From: Sorghum bicolor | Taxonomy: Eukaryota > Streptophyta > Magnoliopsida > Poales > Poaceae | Reading direction: 5' to 3' | NCBI RefSeq assembly: GCF_000003195.3 | Contig: NC_012871.2 | Location: 3,149,997-3,213,996 of the forward strand | DNA length: 64,000 bases | Part shown: piece by piece, positions 11,776-25,500 of the stretch | How the letters are laid out: every line of letters begins with the position of its first letter | How positions within the stretch are numbered: the stretch's first letter is position 1 | Program-made: the position numbers and the translations under genes | Notes under the pieces: generated by a model | Database searches by the model: none | Told to the model about the DNA's origin: nothing | What the model saw: the letters and a program-made list of their open reading frames with translations, nothing else

Positions 11776-12158
11776 TGAATGATGAGTCCTAGTAGGCTGC
11801 AGACCCGTTTGGCCAGACCGAGGAAAGAGGAACGGCCGACGCCCGGAACCCCGCAGGGGCATTTCCGTCCAGCGGTTTGTCCGTAGCGAAAAACCAAACG
11901 GGTAGCCCACCCAGACCCAGTGGATACGGGGCTGCCGTGTGGGCCCCGGCCTGTCCTCACCTTCGTCCCGTCAGGGTAGCTACGGCACTGCTCTCGCTTT
12001 CGCTGGACGCCACGTGGAGGAGACGCTGCCGACACCCCCACGTGTCTGCTGTCTGCTCTGATGATGAGCCCTCGCTTGACCATTCCGGCGACGACGTCGA
12101 GGCCGAAACGGTTTCTACGCTGCGCCAGCCGAACCGGACGCACGCGCGGAGTACTTGA
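11776..12158. other. GC-rich host flank next to the Helitron, with two G-boxes
   Basis: The composition rises sharply after the Helitron end. Two CACGTG G-box cores lie at 12011-12016 and 12039-12044, 28 bp apart. A 10-bp inverted repeat ACCCGTTTGG/CCAAACGGGT sits near 11803 and 11891. It resembles a promoter, but no gene can be tied to it. Overlapping short open frames on both strands are low-complexity products of GC-rich sequence. Confidence 0.4.
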
Positions 12159-12405
12159 GGCCTCTTGTTTTTACTTCCACCCAAAATCTAAAAACTTTTG
12201 AAGATTTCCCGTCACATCGAATTTTTAGACACATGCATGGAGTATTAAATATAAACAAAAATTAAAACTAATTGCACAGTTTGATTGAAATTTACGAGAC
12301 GAATCTTTTAAACCTAGTTAGTCCATGATTAGACAATAATTATCATAAACAAACGAAAGTGCTACAGTGCCACGAAAAAATTTCGCCCAGTCACTAAACA
12401 AGGCC
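12159..12405. mobile_element. Tourist-like MITE
   Basis: The ends are GGCCTCTTGTTTTTA and an inverted ACTAAACAAGGCC; the flanking triplets are TGA and TCA, an imperfect duplication. The internal blocks match the other copies of the family. It lies about 760 bp beyond the stop codon of the zinc-finger gene. Confidence 0.8.
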
Positions 12406-13166
12406 TCACTTGAAATAAAAGTTTACTCTCAATTATAATAAATTTATTTAGAACGTATTTTTTTTTATAAAACTAGTTAAAATTAAAAAAAAATTAATCA
12501 ACATGTACCTCGTAACGTCATCTATTATGAAATGAAAGAGTACGGCTAGCTACTGTAAGCTTGATGTGTGTCTCCGCATAGCGGACGCACGTTTGGGTGT
12601 TGGCTCGTCGTCGTCGCCGTCGCCGTCGCCGCTGGTGGGGTCGTTTGGATCGGATTCTGGCTACTTTGCTTGATCTGCTTCACATTTTTCTTGCCAACTT
12701 GGGGCGCCTGTCGTTTTCCACTCCATTAATAGTGGGGTTCTCCGGAATTTCTGTTATTGCTATGAGTTTCTCTGCATGTTTAACTTGTCATCGTAAAATG
12801 TATAGTTGTCAACCTCTCTCTATACCAAGAGGACATGTACAGGTAGTGAGCTAAATTTGTGATCCAACAACCAACTCAAGATATGAAATTCATCGTTGTA
12901 CTGATTAACAATGTGTTGTCTGTGCCTATATTATTCAGTAGCACAAACCATCAACAAAATGGGAAGTTACATGTTACAGACTTTAGGAGACGAAATATAG
13001 CATAACATATATATAGGTACAATCAACCTGACATTCCCTACACAGTTTGGCAAGATGGTGGGTTCACAAAACCGCAAACCATTGCCCCTGCTCAGGTTAG
13101 GGCCTGGAGAAGACAACTTTTCTATGAGCATAGAAGAATCTTGCTCTTGGCGTGAAGCTCCAAAGA
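12406..13166 (-). other. 3' flank of the C3HC zinc-finger gene
   Basis: The part nearest the stop (about 12900-13166) is likely 3' UTR. Farther out, a (CGTCGC)n stretch sits at about 12606-12632 and an unexplained GC-rich block lies around it. No independent gene was recognised. Confidence 0.4.
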
Positions 13167-16100
13167 TCAGCTCTTGCTGTGGTTTGCCCTTTTCAACAGC
13201 TTCCGGCTAGGTGGGACGTGATCATCCTACAACATATGACACAACAGAACGTGAAGGTGGCTGTATAACTGAAGGAATTTGCTGAAGTGCACAATGTGAG
13301 CTGATTTGTTGATACTGTTTCGCTGAAATTTGGCTTATGCCGATACTACTTGCTGATTTGTTGTGAGAGAAAAACAATGTACAATGGATGATAAGCCATG
13401 CTGATCAACATGTCCACAAAATGATAGGATAACCTACAACAATGGAGCAACATTTACCTTATATAATGAAGCTGCAGAGTCTGACTGCATGTTCTGGTTT
13501 TGAGCTTGACCAAGAGACTGCAAAGTCTCGATGGCATCTACCGTGAGCTGCCAGCCTGAAAGAGCTGTGCTCGAACCAGTACTAATACAACATGCAGCAG
13601 CGACATTTCCATTCACCCAAGGGCAGTAATTGTTGTGGTGCCGTATTGGATCAAAGTCTGGAAGATCTGTTTCATAATCATTTTCTACGTTTATTGCTCC
13701 TGACAACCAAACATAAGAACAGAATAAATAGCATACACAAATAAAAAGGAAGCTATGCTGTTTCTAAGGGACAAATGGTCAATTTACTTGAAGTTTTTGT
13801 TCCCTAGGCCTAACTGATGGAATTATGTTGGAATGGAAAAAATAAGGATGCAAACAATAAATGAGTTCAATAAGAGAAATATGCAATTTTTATGGCAAAT
13901 TGAAGACTAAATGTAATCCACAATGGTAAACATAAAACACTTCATGATAAGAGATGAATGCAGTTCAACAGAAGCAGGTGTATGCAACATGTAAAAGCAC
14001 AAAATAACAATAACAGATAAGTTAGCAAACAGTAAGGTGAAGAAGTACCTAGACCATTTCCTGGATCATAGTCATCATTAGTTAGCATTATACCAGTCAC
14101 TTCCTCTTTTGATGCATCAATGCCAGAATAAACTCTTGCGTTGCAAGAAAGAGAAGGATGTGCGCTATTCTCACGACTCATCTTCTCTCCACTCTCAACT
14201 GAATCAGCTTTAGTTGAACCACAAATTTTAGAACCACTGTCAGCTCGAACTGCTAACCGAGATGCCATATCTTGGCTATCACCGTTAGGATCTTCTCGAC
14301 CAACTTCTTCAGGGACAAACTCATCCATTAATGCAGGTCCAGGGGCTGACTCACCGGTGTGGCCCATAGTCTCAATGAGCTCAGGAACTGGATCAGCATC
14401 TCCAACAACGCTACCAGTTTTATGCTCAGAAACATCAGTCCCATGAATTTCAGCTTCATGACTAGCACCCATCCCGACACTCCCTCCACTAACTCCCAGG
14501 CTAAGTTGATCTCTAGCAAATGCAGGAGTTGTTTCAGCATTGAGGACTTCTTCCCCTCCATTCATACTACTCCCTCCTATGTCCCTTGCATTACTTTCAG
14601 TTTCAGCAGCAGGCTGTACAAAACTGCTTTGCTGTGCTTGGTTGCTATAATTCAGATCCAATGTGTCACTCATTACACCGCTCCTGATTGCACTAGAAGG
14701 CTTATTAACATCATCAACATCACATGGATGGTATTCAACACTCTCCATTGAATTTTCCTCCATACCATGAACTGTGTCCATCGCAATAACAGAAGACGCC
14801 CGCATAGAGTCCTTTGGAAATGGGTTGTGAAGGGCAGATGGACCCTCAGCATTAGATGTATCAAACTTATTAACATCAATATCCAGGTCCAAACTTAAGT
14901 TTCTGCTGGGACCAGCTCCTGAAGAAGATGGGCGATTGATATCAAAAAGATTAAAACCACGAAGCCTTTTGCTCCGAGCACCAGAATCCTGTGCGGCATC
15001 GTCAACTTCATCACAATCACGGTCAATGACGGTTCCCTCAATGCTGTCAGCAGGCTGAAGCCTGTTTATTGGCTTGTCAGCTGTGCTCCCACCCTCCTCC
15101 AGGTTACGCTTTCTCGAACTGGGGCCCCGAGATTCAAATGAGGCTGCATGGCCACCAAGCTCACTTCCAGTGGGTTGCCCAATAACTAGATCTCTTCCCA
15201 TTCCTCCATAATTGAGATGTCCAGGCATCGGCGGCAATGCAGAATAGTTTGATGGCAAACCTCCTGCCATTGTCAGGTTTAAGTCAACTTGAGCATTCGA
15301 CAGAGACTTACCCTCATCAATACCTGCTTCACCACGTCCCTCAACATTTTCTCTCTCTGCTCCTTCAGCAACCAGTCCATTGATACCACTTGTAGCACTA
15401 ATTCCGCGGATCAACACAGGCTTCCTTCCAGTATCAGGCATGTCAATGTTATTCAGACTAAAATGAGAAGGCCGTGGCACTGATCTGAAGTCCCAGATTC
15501 TCACTGTAGCTCCACATAGGCTGCAATCAAGCAAAGGTGATCTCATGCTGCATCCAGAATCTTTGACACGCATTTTACCTTTCCCCTTGTCTTTCTTAAC
15601 TGACGCAGAGTATGAATTTTGATGATGCTCAGGAAATTGAGAATGGAATTGGCCATCTGGTTCAGCTGGGCCTGCATTTCTGGCAGAGCGGGTTGAATTC
15701 TCTTCCCAATCTTGAACATTAGGAAGCCATCTAGGCTCCCATCCACAAACGCTAATAAGTTTCTGTGCCTATATCAATCAGATGGGAGTGGCCTAGATCA
15801 AATAAAGCTCCATGTTCTGAAAATAATACAGCAATGTAAAATGCAACAAGAAGGCATCAATGGCAAGAGATGAAGAGATATACTTGAGAGTAGCAGCAGG
15901 TTTCATCTTGTTGGACAATATCAATTCCCGTTGTACTGTCTGTTCTGTAGCCCAGCTCCCCAGACAAAATTGTAACTGACTGGGATAAGACTCGATCAAT
16001 TTGAACGCTTCTAGTGAGTTTCATACTCTCAATTGCAGATAAGGCAATAGCAGGAAGAGACGTGAACTGCAACAATCCATCACAGCGATCTTTAAAGCCA

Positions 16101-19100
16101 CCAACAAGAGCTGATGGGGTTAGGTGGAACTGGACCAAGCTATCAGCACAGCTATTTCCTCTCCAGGGACAATCATTCGGGTGTGATGCATCAAGCTGCT
16201 CAGCAAAAGCTTCCCCAGCACTTGCAACTACAACATAACATAAAGGTCCAAATAAGTTAGTTAGGTCTCCCAGATGAACATGTTACATTTTATGACAAGA
16301 TACTGGTAATATTCCAGCTTAACTAAGTGACAAAAACATAAGTAAAACCAACAAAGTTTTAGCTATTGTAGATAACTTCAAACAGTTCATCAGCACTGAG
16401 AAACTAAACTAAATTGTATTACCATCCAATGATAAAGCGGCATAGATGTCCTGGATTGAGAATGCACTATAAATTAAATACACTTAGGTGTAACAAGCAT
16501 AACTTCAGCCAATATAAAGTCCAACCAACTCAATATAGTTCTGCTGTCCTAGAAAACATCCACAACAAAGAAAATAGATATGCCTCCTCTGTTACACAAT
16601 TTTCACAAAGTATACCCACAGCCCATGCAAATGGGAATGATCATTGATCAGCATCAAAATTAAGCAGTCAGTGGTTGCATTGATGCATTTATTTCTGCCT
16701 ATTTTGGGATTAAAGGAAGCTTAGCCATTTTCCATTGGAAACAAAGTGTACAGGACAAAATAGAAGAAGCAGGTAACTGCCATAAATTCCAGCCTTATCA
16801 TACAAAAACAGATTGAACCATAAACTCCAAACAAGTTGGATTGCTTTAGCCTTTAACTTAGTACCAAGAGGATAATAACAATTTGCACCTAATGGCATTT
16901 CTTGTCATATAAAAGTTAGCCTGAGAATAGAAAACATACGCTATGTTCCTTCACTCAATTGGTAGAAGCAAATGGTAAATTCAGCTAACGGTTTCTTATT
17001 TATTTCAGAGAGAACCCTGCTGTCAACAAAAGCAAGGGGGCAGCAATATGCAATAATAAAAGTAAATGTGTGACATAGAACAAGTAACAGTTCCCTTAGT
17101 TGCAGCATTCACTGGCTCAGATTTTTCTGTGCAGGTAATAACATCATTGCAGTACAAACTACCAAATGATGCCAATCACAAAAAAAAAAGGTCTGTGAAA
17201 TGATCAACTGGCCCAAGAACTCATCAGTCATCGATAAACAAAAATAGCAAGAGCTGTAAAAAATGCTATTCACGAGTAAACAAGCTTAGTTTCTCAGAAC
17301 CCATTGCACAAATCTGTTAACGATTTTTCGCAACTTAAATGAGGTATAAAACCTAGCATTGTAAGGAAAACCTGAGGGTTCCAGCTTGGAAAAAGTCAAA
17401 AACAAAAGAAAAAACTTGTTGACTTCAAGCATACCTTCAGCTGGGGACCAGGATGTCAAAGCAGTAAATATAAGATGTGCACCACAAGATTCACATTCAA
17501 TCTTGTCCATGTCAATGTTCACCCAGCCTCTTCGAGCACAAGCCAGTGAACTAGCAGCCTGTAAAAATTAAGTCAATATTGTTCTTTTTGAAATAAAATA
17601 TTGTGGTCAATTTTATTTTCTAGTTTATCTACTTTTAAATAGAAGTCAACAATGACAAAAAAGCTATATGGGGTCAAACAGGTTGGCATTTTAAAGGGAG
17701 TATATAAAAATATCAATGTAGACATAAATTTAGCTAGTCATCTGCTTAAGAATGACAATATGTTCAAGTTCAATAATATCGCAATGAAGATGAAGCCATA
17801 AAAAATAGAACATTTTCCAAGTCACACCATATGCAGCACAAAAATCAGGCCCTCCTTTCCTTTGCAGTATACTTTTTCGGATGGACAAAAGGTTATTTTT
17901 ATTTGATGTTGTGTGGTTTTCAGAAAGTGATATATACATATCTTCCTGAAGTGCCCCTAACTGATTATATGCGTTAAAACAACAAATACTCTTTATTGGT
18001 TTTGCAGATGAAAGAATTTAATACCATAGCAGATGAAAATACCCATTCTTTGATTAGGGCTATGCATTCATCTTGTGCAAGTGTAATAACATTGTAAGTG
18101 ATACTTGACATGCCTTGGTCTGAGATTGACAGTCAATCAGCCGTAAGCGAGTTTGCCAGAGTTCTGATTATTCAGTTACTCCAAACCATTATTTAGGGAT
18201 GAGGCAGGCTTCTAAACAAATGCACATCCAAAAATGCAAGACAAACACCTCACAAGAAAAATCAGCAGTGGATGAATGGTTAATTAAAAAATTTACAATA
18301 CCACAGGTCAGCAAGAGTCCAATAAGAGAAGAAACGACCTTTGGCTTAGAAGCCCAAGTAGAAGGCTTAAATGTAGCCAGCCGACGAAGCAAGTCACCTC
18401 GTTCCCACGGTCTGCATGATGACTGAAAGCAATCCACAGCAGCTCCATTAGCGTTAGTACTAAGCGCAGGCTGAGATGTCGGCGGAGCAATATGAGAGGA
18501 TCCCGCTTTGGGCACTTGGTCACTGCCAAGCCAATCTATGCTAGCTACATTAGTTTGTGCAGGGGGCGACGAGGCACCAGCAGAACTGCAAAGAACAGAA
18601 CAGAGGAGGTTCAGTACAGGCAGGCAGGCAGAAAGCAGAAGAGAGCAAAGTAATTGTACATATTAAACATAAAACAGCACAGTGTATGATTCCGTATAGC
18701 ATGGTTCTAAAAAAACGAATTAAACTTGCATTTACTCTCGATTAAACCTGAAACAGACCCCTAGCGTGTCGTTTAGGGCCTGGGCGTACTCTGGGCACGT
18801 CTAGGCAGTGTGCGTAGGTGTGAGGCAGTGCTTAAGCAGCACAGAAACGCAAAAAGGCGGCAGCCTAGCTGGCTTGGTGGGCTGTGTGACCACACCAGGA
18901 TGGGGATCAAAATTGCAAGTCCCTTACCACTTCTTTCCATGTTTGCAAGAATTGGAATCAAAATTGCCTGAATGTGTTACAATTTCTTCTGAGATAGAAG
19001 TTGGGCATCTAATCTGAACCACATGTGTTGCCATAAATAAATAAATAAATAAATAAATAAAAAGGCACAAATGCTTAAACGCGTTTAATCTACGTTTAGT

Positions 19101-20014
19101 CCATCTAGGAACTAGGAAGTCTCCTAGTGCCTAGCGTCGTTCAGAACCTTGCCTATTCGTTCATGTTGCAAGCCCTTACGTATCTTTGCAACACTAGCCT
19201 TTGACCCCATTTGCTCGGAAAATGGATATTATATACTTTCATGTGAAAAAAGGAAGAAAAAAAGGGTTTATACAACATGACCTGGGACATAACAACACTC
19301 GCAAGCTACAGGGGCACATACTAAGCTCATCCCCATCCAATTCCTGAATTCTGCAGTGAAGACCCCCAGACCCCCTCAAAAAAAAAAAGGTAATTTGAGG
19401 TACTTGGAGCTAGGGACGAAAACGGTACGAATATTTTCCGACCGTATTCGAGACCGAATTCGTTTGGAGGGGTTTAGATCTATCCGTATCCGAGTCCAAA
19501 TATTCAATATCCGATACTGTATCCATATCCGAATACTTAAATCGTATATTTATAATGTCGACATCTAATCGTATCTTATCCGACATGATTGACATTATCC
19601 GTATTCGAATCCAAATCCGACCAAAAATATGAAAACAAATATGATATCGGTGATATCCGTCTTATCCCATCCCTACTGGCTGGAGCCCCCTAGGGTTTAA
19701 CAAACGGCCTATACTCCAATTACTAGGGCCACGAATCCTGAGTAAAAATTCAATTTTTTTCAAGCACACGGCACCTCACAGCCTGGGGAACCCTTGTGAG
19801 CCCCGATCCGGAGGCCAGGCACCAGCAGCGCCGAGGGGTCGGCGGACACAGCCGCCACGCAGAGTCCGGAGTCGCGGACACCCAGCGGCCGCGAGAGGAA
19901 AGGGCTGGGAGAGAAGGCGGCGTACCTGGCGACGGGTGTGGGCGGCGGCGAGGCCGACCTCCCGGGCGGCGGGTCGGGGGGCGCCGCCGACGAGCTCCGT
20001 ACCTCCTCGCGCAT
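13167..20014 (-). CDS. C3HC zinc-finger protein, NIPA/IAP-like family
   Basis: Seven coding exons join in frame: 20014-19926, 18585-18339, 17558-17435, 16227-15884, 15768-14049, 13699-13458 and 13226-13167, giving 941 residues. The N-terminal C3HC zinc finger (related to ZC3HC1/NIPA and plant IAP-like proteins) follows a CRPWERGDLLRRLATF segment; its ligands are C134, C137, H169 and C173. A second related (Rsm1-like) zinc module is split: C350-x2-C353 near the middle and H863-x3-C867 close to the C terminus. About 500 residues of Ser/Asp-rich, probably disordered sequence lie between, with basic patches near 325-333 and at the C terminus. In animals this family is nuclear and linked to the nuclear pore basket and cell-cycle control; the plant role here is inferred. 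The ATG is the first in the GC-rich exon 1. Confidence 0.9.
18700..19155. mobile_element. Possible MITE in intron 1 of the zinc-finger gene
   Basis: Imperfect inverted ends (ATGGTTCTAAA near 18700 and TTCAGAACCTTG near 19140) enclose repeated CTAGGC/TTTAG-type motifs common in dispersed plant repeats. An (AAAT)n run sits at about 19036-19062. No clear target duplication was seen. Confidence 0.3.
19411..19675. mobile_element. hAT-like MITE in intron 1 of the zinc-finger gene
   Basis: The element runs from TAGGGACGAAAACGGT to the inverted CCGTCTTATCCCATCCCTA and has many internal ATCCGTATCCGA-type motifs. TAGGGATGAAAACGG ends are typical of a widespread plant hAT-type MITE. The target duplication is not clear. 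Confidence 0.5.
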
Positions 20015-20690
20015 CGCGGCCGCGCTCGCGCTCGCGCCGGGGCGGGTCGGGTCAAGGACGGGGAGGGCCGCAGGGGTCGAGCGCAGGCAGGCAGAGTGGT
20101 GTGGTCTGAGTCTGACTCGATGGGGGAACGAGACGGCCCGCGTGCACTTCACGGGGACGGCCGGGCGAGGCGGCCGGTTACCGTGGGCTCGCGCCGCTGA
20201 TTCCCCGTTCCGTTCCGTTCCGTTCCGTTCCACGCGGCGGCGGCGTTGACGAAGGCAACTGGGCCTTTCCTCCTTCGCTGAGCTCGGCATGGGCCTGGAC
20301 CAGGATTTGTGGCTGGGCTACTCTGTGATCGGGCCCATGAAGGATAGGCCGACAGCCCTTTGTCTGATGGGAGCGTTGAATTTCCTCTGAGAAATGTGGC
20401 AAAAAGAAAATAGTGGGGAAAAGAAATATGAGGAATGGATTTCAGGATCACAAGCCAACCTCAACGTCCATTTTTGGTAGAAACAAAGAATATAGCATCA
20501 TCCTTACATGAGAAAGCAGCTCAAGACAATCCTTTGCTTACCTCAGCTCGACAAAGGAGGGTCTTAGGAATAAGTACTATAGATAGGGTTTGCGTATGTG
20601 CGTTGTGAGTGTCTACATTGTAATATGTAATTCTAAAAAAAAAGCTTTATCACAAGTAACAAGATAACTAGGCGATTCTCAATTTTGGGC
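20015..20690. promoter_or_regulatory. 5' flank of the zinc-finger gene, with a (TTCCG)n repeat
   Basis: The region directly upstream of the ATG is GC-rich and has no clear TATA box. A pentanucleotide (TTCCG)n run of five units spans about 20207-20231. Beyond about 20300 the sequence becomes AT-rich and merges into a decayed LINE. Confidence 0.4.
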
Positions 20691-21420
20691 TGAGCTTATG
20701 GGAGTTAAAGACCTTTTTTAGAAAGAAGGTAAGTTTAATGTTAATAATGATGACCAATAACAAGATTTTAGAAAGATCATTGGTTAGGTATTGAACCCTT
20801 AAGGCTTAAGTATCGAGCAGTTTTCAATGTTGAATGTGTCATTTTATAAGGGCTTTGACTGGCAAAAAGTCTAAAGATTGCCATGATTTAGTATCTTTAG
20901 TAATGTCGCACTTTGAAAAAAATAGGGACAATTTTAGATAGCAATTAAATAGGAATGACCTCTTTTAATGCAAATTTTGTATAAACATATTATGAAAAAA
21001 CAATAAGCTTTCAAGAAAAAAAACTTGTTTTGGAGGGCTAAGCTACTTATAAAAAAAAATTTGTATTAAAAATAGGTGTAGTTTTAAACAAGGATAATTT
21101 GGTTATGAAGGGTTGGAAAGGTTGCACTAAATGTTGTTTTTTTTTGTTCGGAGGAAACTATTCAGCACATCGTCTTTGATTGTCATACTGCAAGGTTCAA
21201 GTAGAACTTGATGTTTTTTTTTGAAACTAAAACTTGATGTTTATATTACTTTTAATATTTTAATATTCAACAACTGGCTTGTGTAGAGTGTAGACCGTTT
21301 GTTTATCTCTTGGTTAAAGAGTTTCCCTCCAAGCATTATGAATCAAATCTTTGTGGGTATGATATGACGGCTATGTGATGGGTATTATTCAACAGAAGAA
21401 CAGCTAAATTATTCGTACGC
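20690..21420 (+). pseudogene. Decayed LINE ORF2 C-terminal fragment
   Basis: Broken reading frames still show L1-type ORF2 landmarks: an FWAELMGVKDLF stretch near 20685, a TRF*KDHWLG stretch near 20763 where Trp has become a stop, and a zf-RVT-like segment near 21110-21190 (GWKGCTKCCF, then SEETIQHIVFDCHTA). Frameshifts and stops are frequent, so this is an old, inactive fragment. Its limits are approximate. Confidence 0.7.
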
Positions 21421-22539
21421 ATAACTATTAAGGGGGACATACATCTATAACTCTTATAATCCTAAACCTCACTAAGTATTTCTCTAAGCATGCAAACTAT
21501 CCACCTAAGCAATGCACTACCATATTGAGTTAAAATCCACTAAGTAAAACCTCAATAACTATTTATCTCAACATGCAATGTGCTACCACATATATACAAT
21601 TAAAATCCAATAGCACATATGAAAACTATAGTGTCCACGCCAGTAAGACAAACAAGTATAGTTCGCATTATCGTACTACGCAATCTATTAATCCGCAATT
21701 CCCGCAGCAACGCGTGGGGTATGCTGCTACTAAGAAAGATTTCAATGAACAAAGGATGTCGTTTGTGGCAAATCATGATGCTTGTAGTCTTCGAAAAATT
21801 GGGTCGGCGTCAACAAAATAGGATAGAGGATTGAACATGTCCTAGTGTTGCGTTTTAATCCTTTTGTAGTACTTTTTGGTGAAGTTTGGTCTAAGAACCT
21901 AAGGTTTGTTTTGAACGAGCTATCTTTTTTTTTCTCGATCGTGTCCTTGTGACACGTTTTTCATTATGAGAAAGCAAGAGTTTAACAAGTTACAACCAAC
22001 CTAGATAATCCAAAGATTACCGCAGCGAGCTATACTCATTCATTTGTGGATGTTGGACGCCGGAATACTTTATTCCTTGTCCTTAATAAAAAATAGTTGC
22101 AGGAAGCAGATCAGTATTCCCATTGCATTATGAGATTCTTCGGTATATCCTTTGGCATATGCCTCATGTACAAACCATGTGAGTTAGTACAGTATTTTGC
22201 AATTTAATTAATCACAGTATTTTGAATTCGTATTTACCTAGTGCTTTTTTTTTTAATTTTGTCTGGAATTATCCTCTAGCTAGCTGGATGGCAAGTTCGT
22301 CAGCAGTGGGCAATTCACACCCATGTGCAATATTGCACAAAGGAAAGAAAAATCGACAGTGTTACTTTGCTGAAAACTGCACATTCTTCATTCACATTAT
22401 CCAGCATACTTTAGTCTGAAAGCACCTAGACCAAAAAAAAAAACGCATTTAAACAGAGAGTCACAAGCTTAGTTTCCACCAGCTCCCTGACTAGTTATCT
22501 GCAGCGCTGCTTCTAAAACTTGGTTGCAGACCAGACCCA
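21421..22539. other. Intergenic, and 3' flank of the CIPK gene
   Basis: AT-rich sequence with no recognisable gene. The last part (about 22400-22539) probably contains the CIPK 3' UTR. Short open frames have no domain signal. Confidence 0.5.
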
Positions 22540-25500
22540 TCAAGGAGACCTCCTCTGCCGCACCTCATCGCCTTCCACGATGCCGCTCTCGGGCTTCCAC
22601 ATCACATCCTTCAGTCCATTTGAGATGTTGTGGTAGAACTGCGCAACAAATCCAATACATGACAGAATCAGTTTTATTTCGTTCATTCGTAGCGTGGTTC
22701 CAACCAAGTGTTAACATCACATTATGAACTACAAGTTCAATCACGGAATCACCCTATATACCTTGTGGAATTCAAGGGTGTCGCCGTTGGACTTGCGCAG
22801 CTCAACCATGTACAGCGAAGGCGTGACCTCAAAAACCTTCAGGCATCAGGTAGTTTTTGTTTCAGTCTAAGCACCAGCCAAGAACAGTACAAACAAACCA
22901 TACAGGAAATCTAGGCACAATATGAGCTGTACCTCTGTTGCAATGGCCAGCTGACCCTTCCTTCCAGGGTTCTCCCCTTGCAGCTTCAGCTGATGGTTCA
23001 TAAATTGTGGTCAGAGTAATGCTCAGGTCAAATGGAACTATGCAAACAAGGTGCTGCATCCTGATTCTTAACTTCCACTACCTTATAGTTGCGCTTCTGA
23101 ACATTGAAGCCCATGGGTCCTGCTGCTGCTTCGATTTTCGACAGTATCTCATTTGCAGGAAGCCTTGATGCAAACCTTGTTTCTCGCTTAACAGGACCCT
23201 AGTAATACAAGCATTGCAAAGCATTTAGTTAGGCAAAGGTATCATGGTTGCTGACATCCGAAGTTCCGAGAATCAGGGTCATCAATTAAGAATATGAACA
23301 TACCGTTTGCTTCTCAAAGAGTGTGCCAAGATTGAGGCCCTGAGATGTAGAGATTAACTCGAAAGCATTCATCACTGATGGTCTTTCTTCTCTCCTCTCA
23401 ACAACAAGCTGTGCTGGCTCCTGCATTAAAGCAACTGTTTTTTAGCATGCCCATACAATGAGTTGTGAGATAATACAATATGAACTGTATGGTGGAAAAG
23501 CTAACCCCTGATTCATCGAAGATGGAGTTCACATCGTCCAGATTAACATCTGCTGTCTCAAATCTGGGCGGCTGATACCCCTTCTTGAACCACTCATTGT
23601 TAATAAGCTCTGCAATAGTTATTCTCTGCACAGGAAAAAAACGATGACAGAGTTATTAAACCTACAGATGCTGAATAGAATGAATTAAAAATGATGACAA
23701 CGAACAGTCGAACTTACAGTGTTAACATTAGGATCTAGTATTTTCTTGATGAGCTTCTTTGCACTTGTGGAGAACCAGGATGGGCAACTGAAATCTGCTT
23801 TGAAGATCTGCATAATAAAACAGAGCAAGTTTCAAGCAACCATTAGGAAAAAGGAAAACCAAGTGCTTCTTGAGTTCTTGTCATGGTAGAGACTGGCAAA
23901 CCTTCTTGTAAAGCGACATTAGGTTCGAATCTTCAAATGGGAGGTACCCTGCCATGAGGACAAAGAGAATCACTCCACATGACCATAGATCAGCCTTAGC
24001 TCCATCATACCCTTTATTGTTTATAACCTGTAGATGCAAGAGCACTGGACATGAGAACAAAATATTTTACTGAATGGAAATAAGAACATAATTAAAAGCA
24101 TAGTTGTGATGAAGTACCTCGGGAGCAACATAATTGGGAGTTCCACATGTTGTATGCAGCAGACCATCCTCCTGCAAATTAACAAAAGGATATTGAAAAA
24201 TAATCAGCTGATTGGAAAATATTCCATTTGTTAGGTCCAGGTGAGAGTGAAAAGCATCGAATCCACAAGAAACTATTTCATGACAATAGTATTTTTTTTA
24301 TATGGACATGTTTATCCAAAAGAGGCCAATTACTTACTCGGACTTGCTGAGATAGTGCACTCAATCCAAAATCTGAAACCTTGAGTGTGCCACTAGCATC
24401 AAGCAGAAGATTTTCAGGCTGAAAGAAAAAAGGGACAAAAAAGCACATATCAATCAAACACAGTTTCCTGCTGAACCTGTATACTTCTCCATATGAACTG
24501 TTAACTGTTAAGCAATACTCACCTTGAGATCACGGTGGTAGACGCCTCTGCTATGGCAGTAATCGACAGCGTTGATCAGCTGCTGGAAATACTTCCTTGC
24601 ATCATCCTCTTTCAACCTTCCACGAGAAGCCTAATCCACAGGATGGGCAAAAAAATTCATCACATGCTCGGTCGGAGCTGAGGGCATGATTCAGCCAAGC
24701 ATGAGAAGAGACCAGACACTCACGATTTTGTCGAAAAGTTCGCCACCGGTGACAAGCTCCATGACTATGTATATCTTTGTCTTGCTGGCCATCACCTTCA
24801 TGAGAGGACAAAACACGACATAAGTGGGCAGACACACAGGGAAGTGGACAAGGACACAAAAGAGGGGACAAAAGGTAAAACTCATCAAGCAACAGGTAGC
24901 AACAAATAATCAGTAGTACTCAGAAAGCATAGTTCTCCCTTTTTGAAAAGATCAACGAGGGCATAGTTTGGTCCAGCGTTTATCATCATTCATTGCCAAT
25001 CCAAAAGAAAATATTTGTTTCTTAGTGGGAAGATGAACAGGGAATTCAGTTTGGGGCCATTTTTACTCTGCTCTGATATATATAGTTTCAGCCTTTCAGG
25101 TTGCATAAGCCTGAAAAAATCCATTTACTGATCAATCTTGCAGAGGTTAATCCCTGAAAAAAAAAACGTATACCTCGTACATCCGGATGACGTTGGGGTG
25201 CCTGATGAGCTTCATGGTCGAGATCTCTCGCTTTATCTGCAAAACAACAACAGCACGAGCGCGTCAAAAGTCAGAAACCAGCCTCGAAGTCAGAGGACAA
25301 AGCTGACCGTCCCAACCAAACAACGACGCACACGTCCCAACGGAAGGCAGGCGAGACGACGAAACGAGACGCCCGTGCTCGCCTGCCTGCCTGCTACCGT
25401 CAAAAGCTCGCCAGCGGTCCAACGTTCCCATTTAATTTTCAGACGATTCCATTTTTCGTATGGTGGCGGCTCTAGAGAAATTTCTGAAAGAAGACAAATA

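Noticed and set aside
14141..14751. Plus-strand open frames over the zinc-finger gene
   Set aside because: Antisense shadows of the long coding exon.
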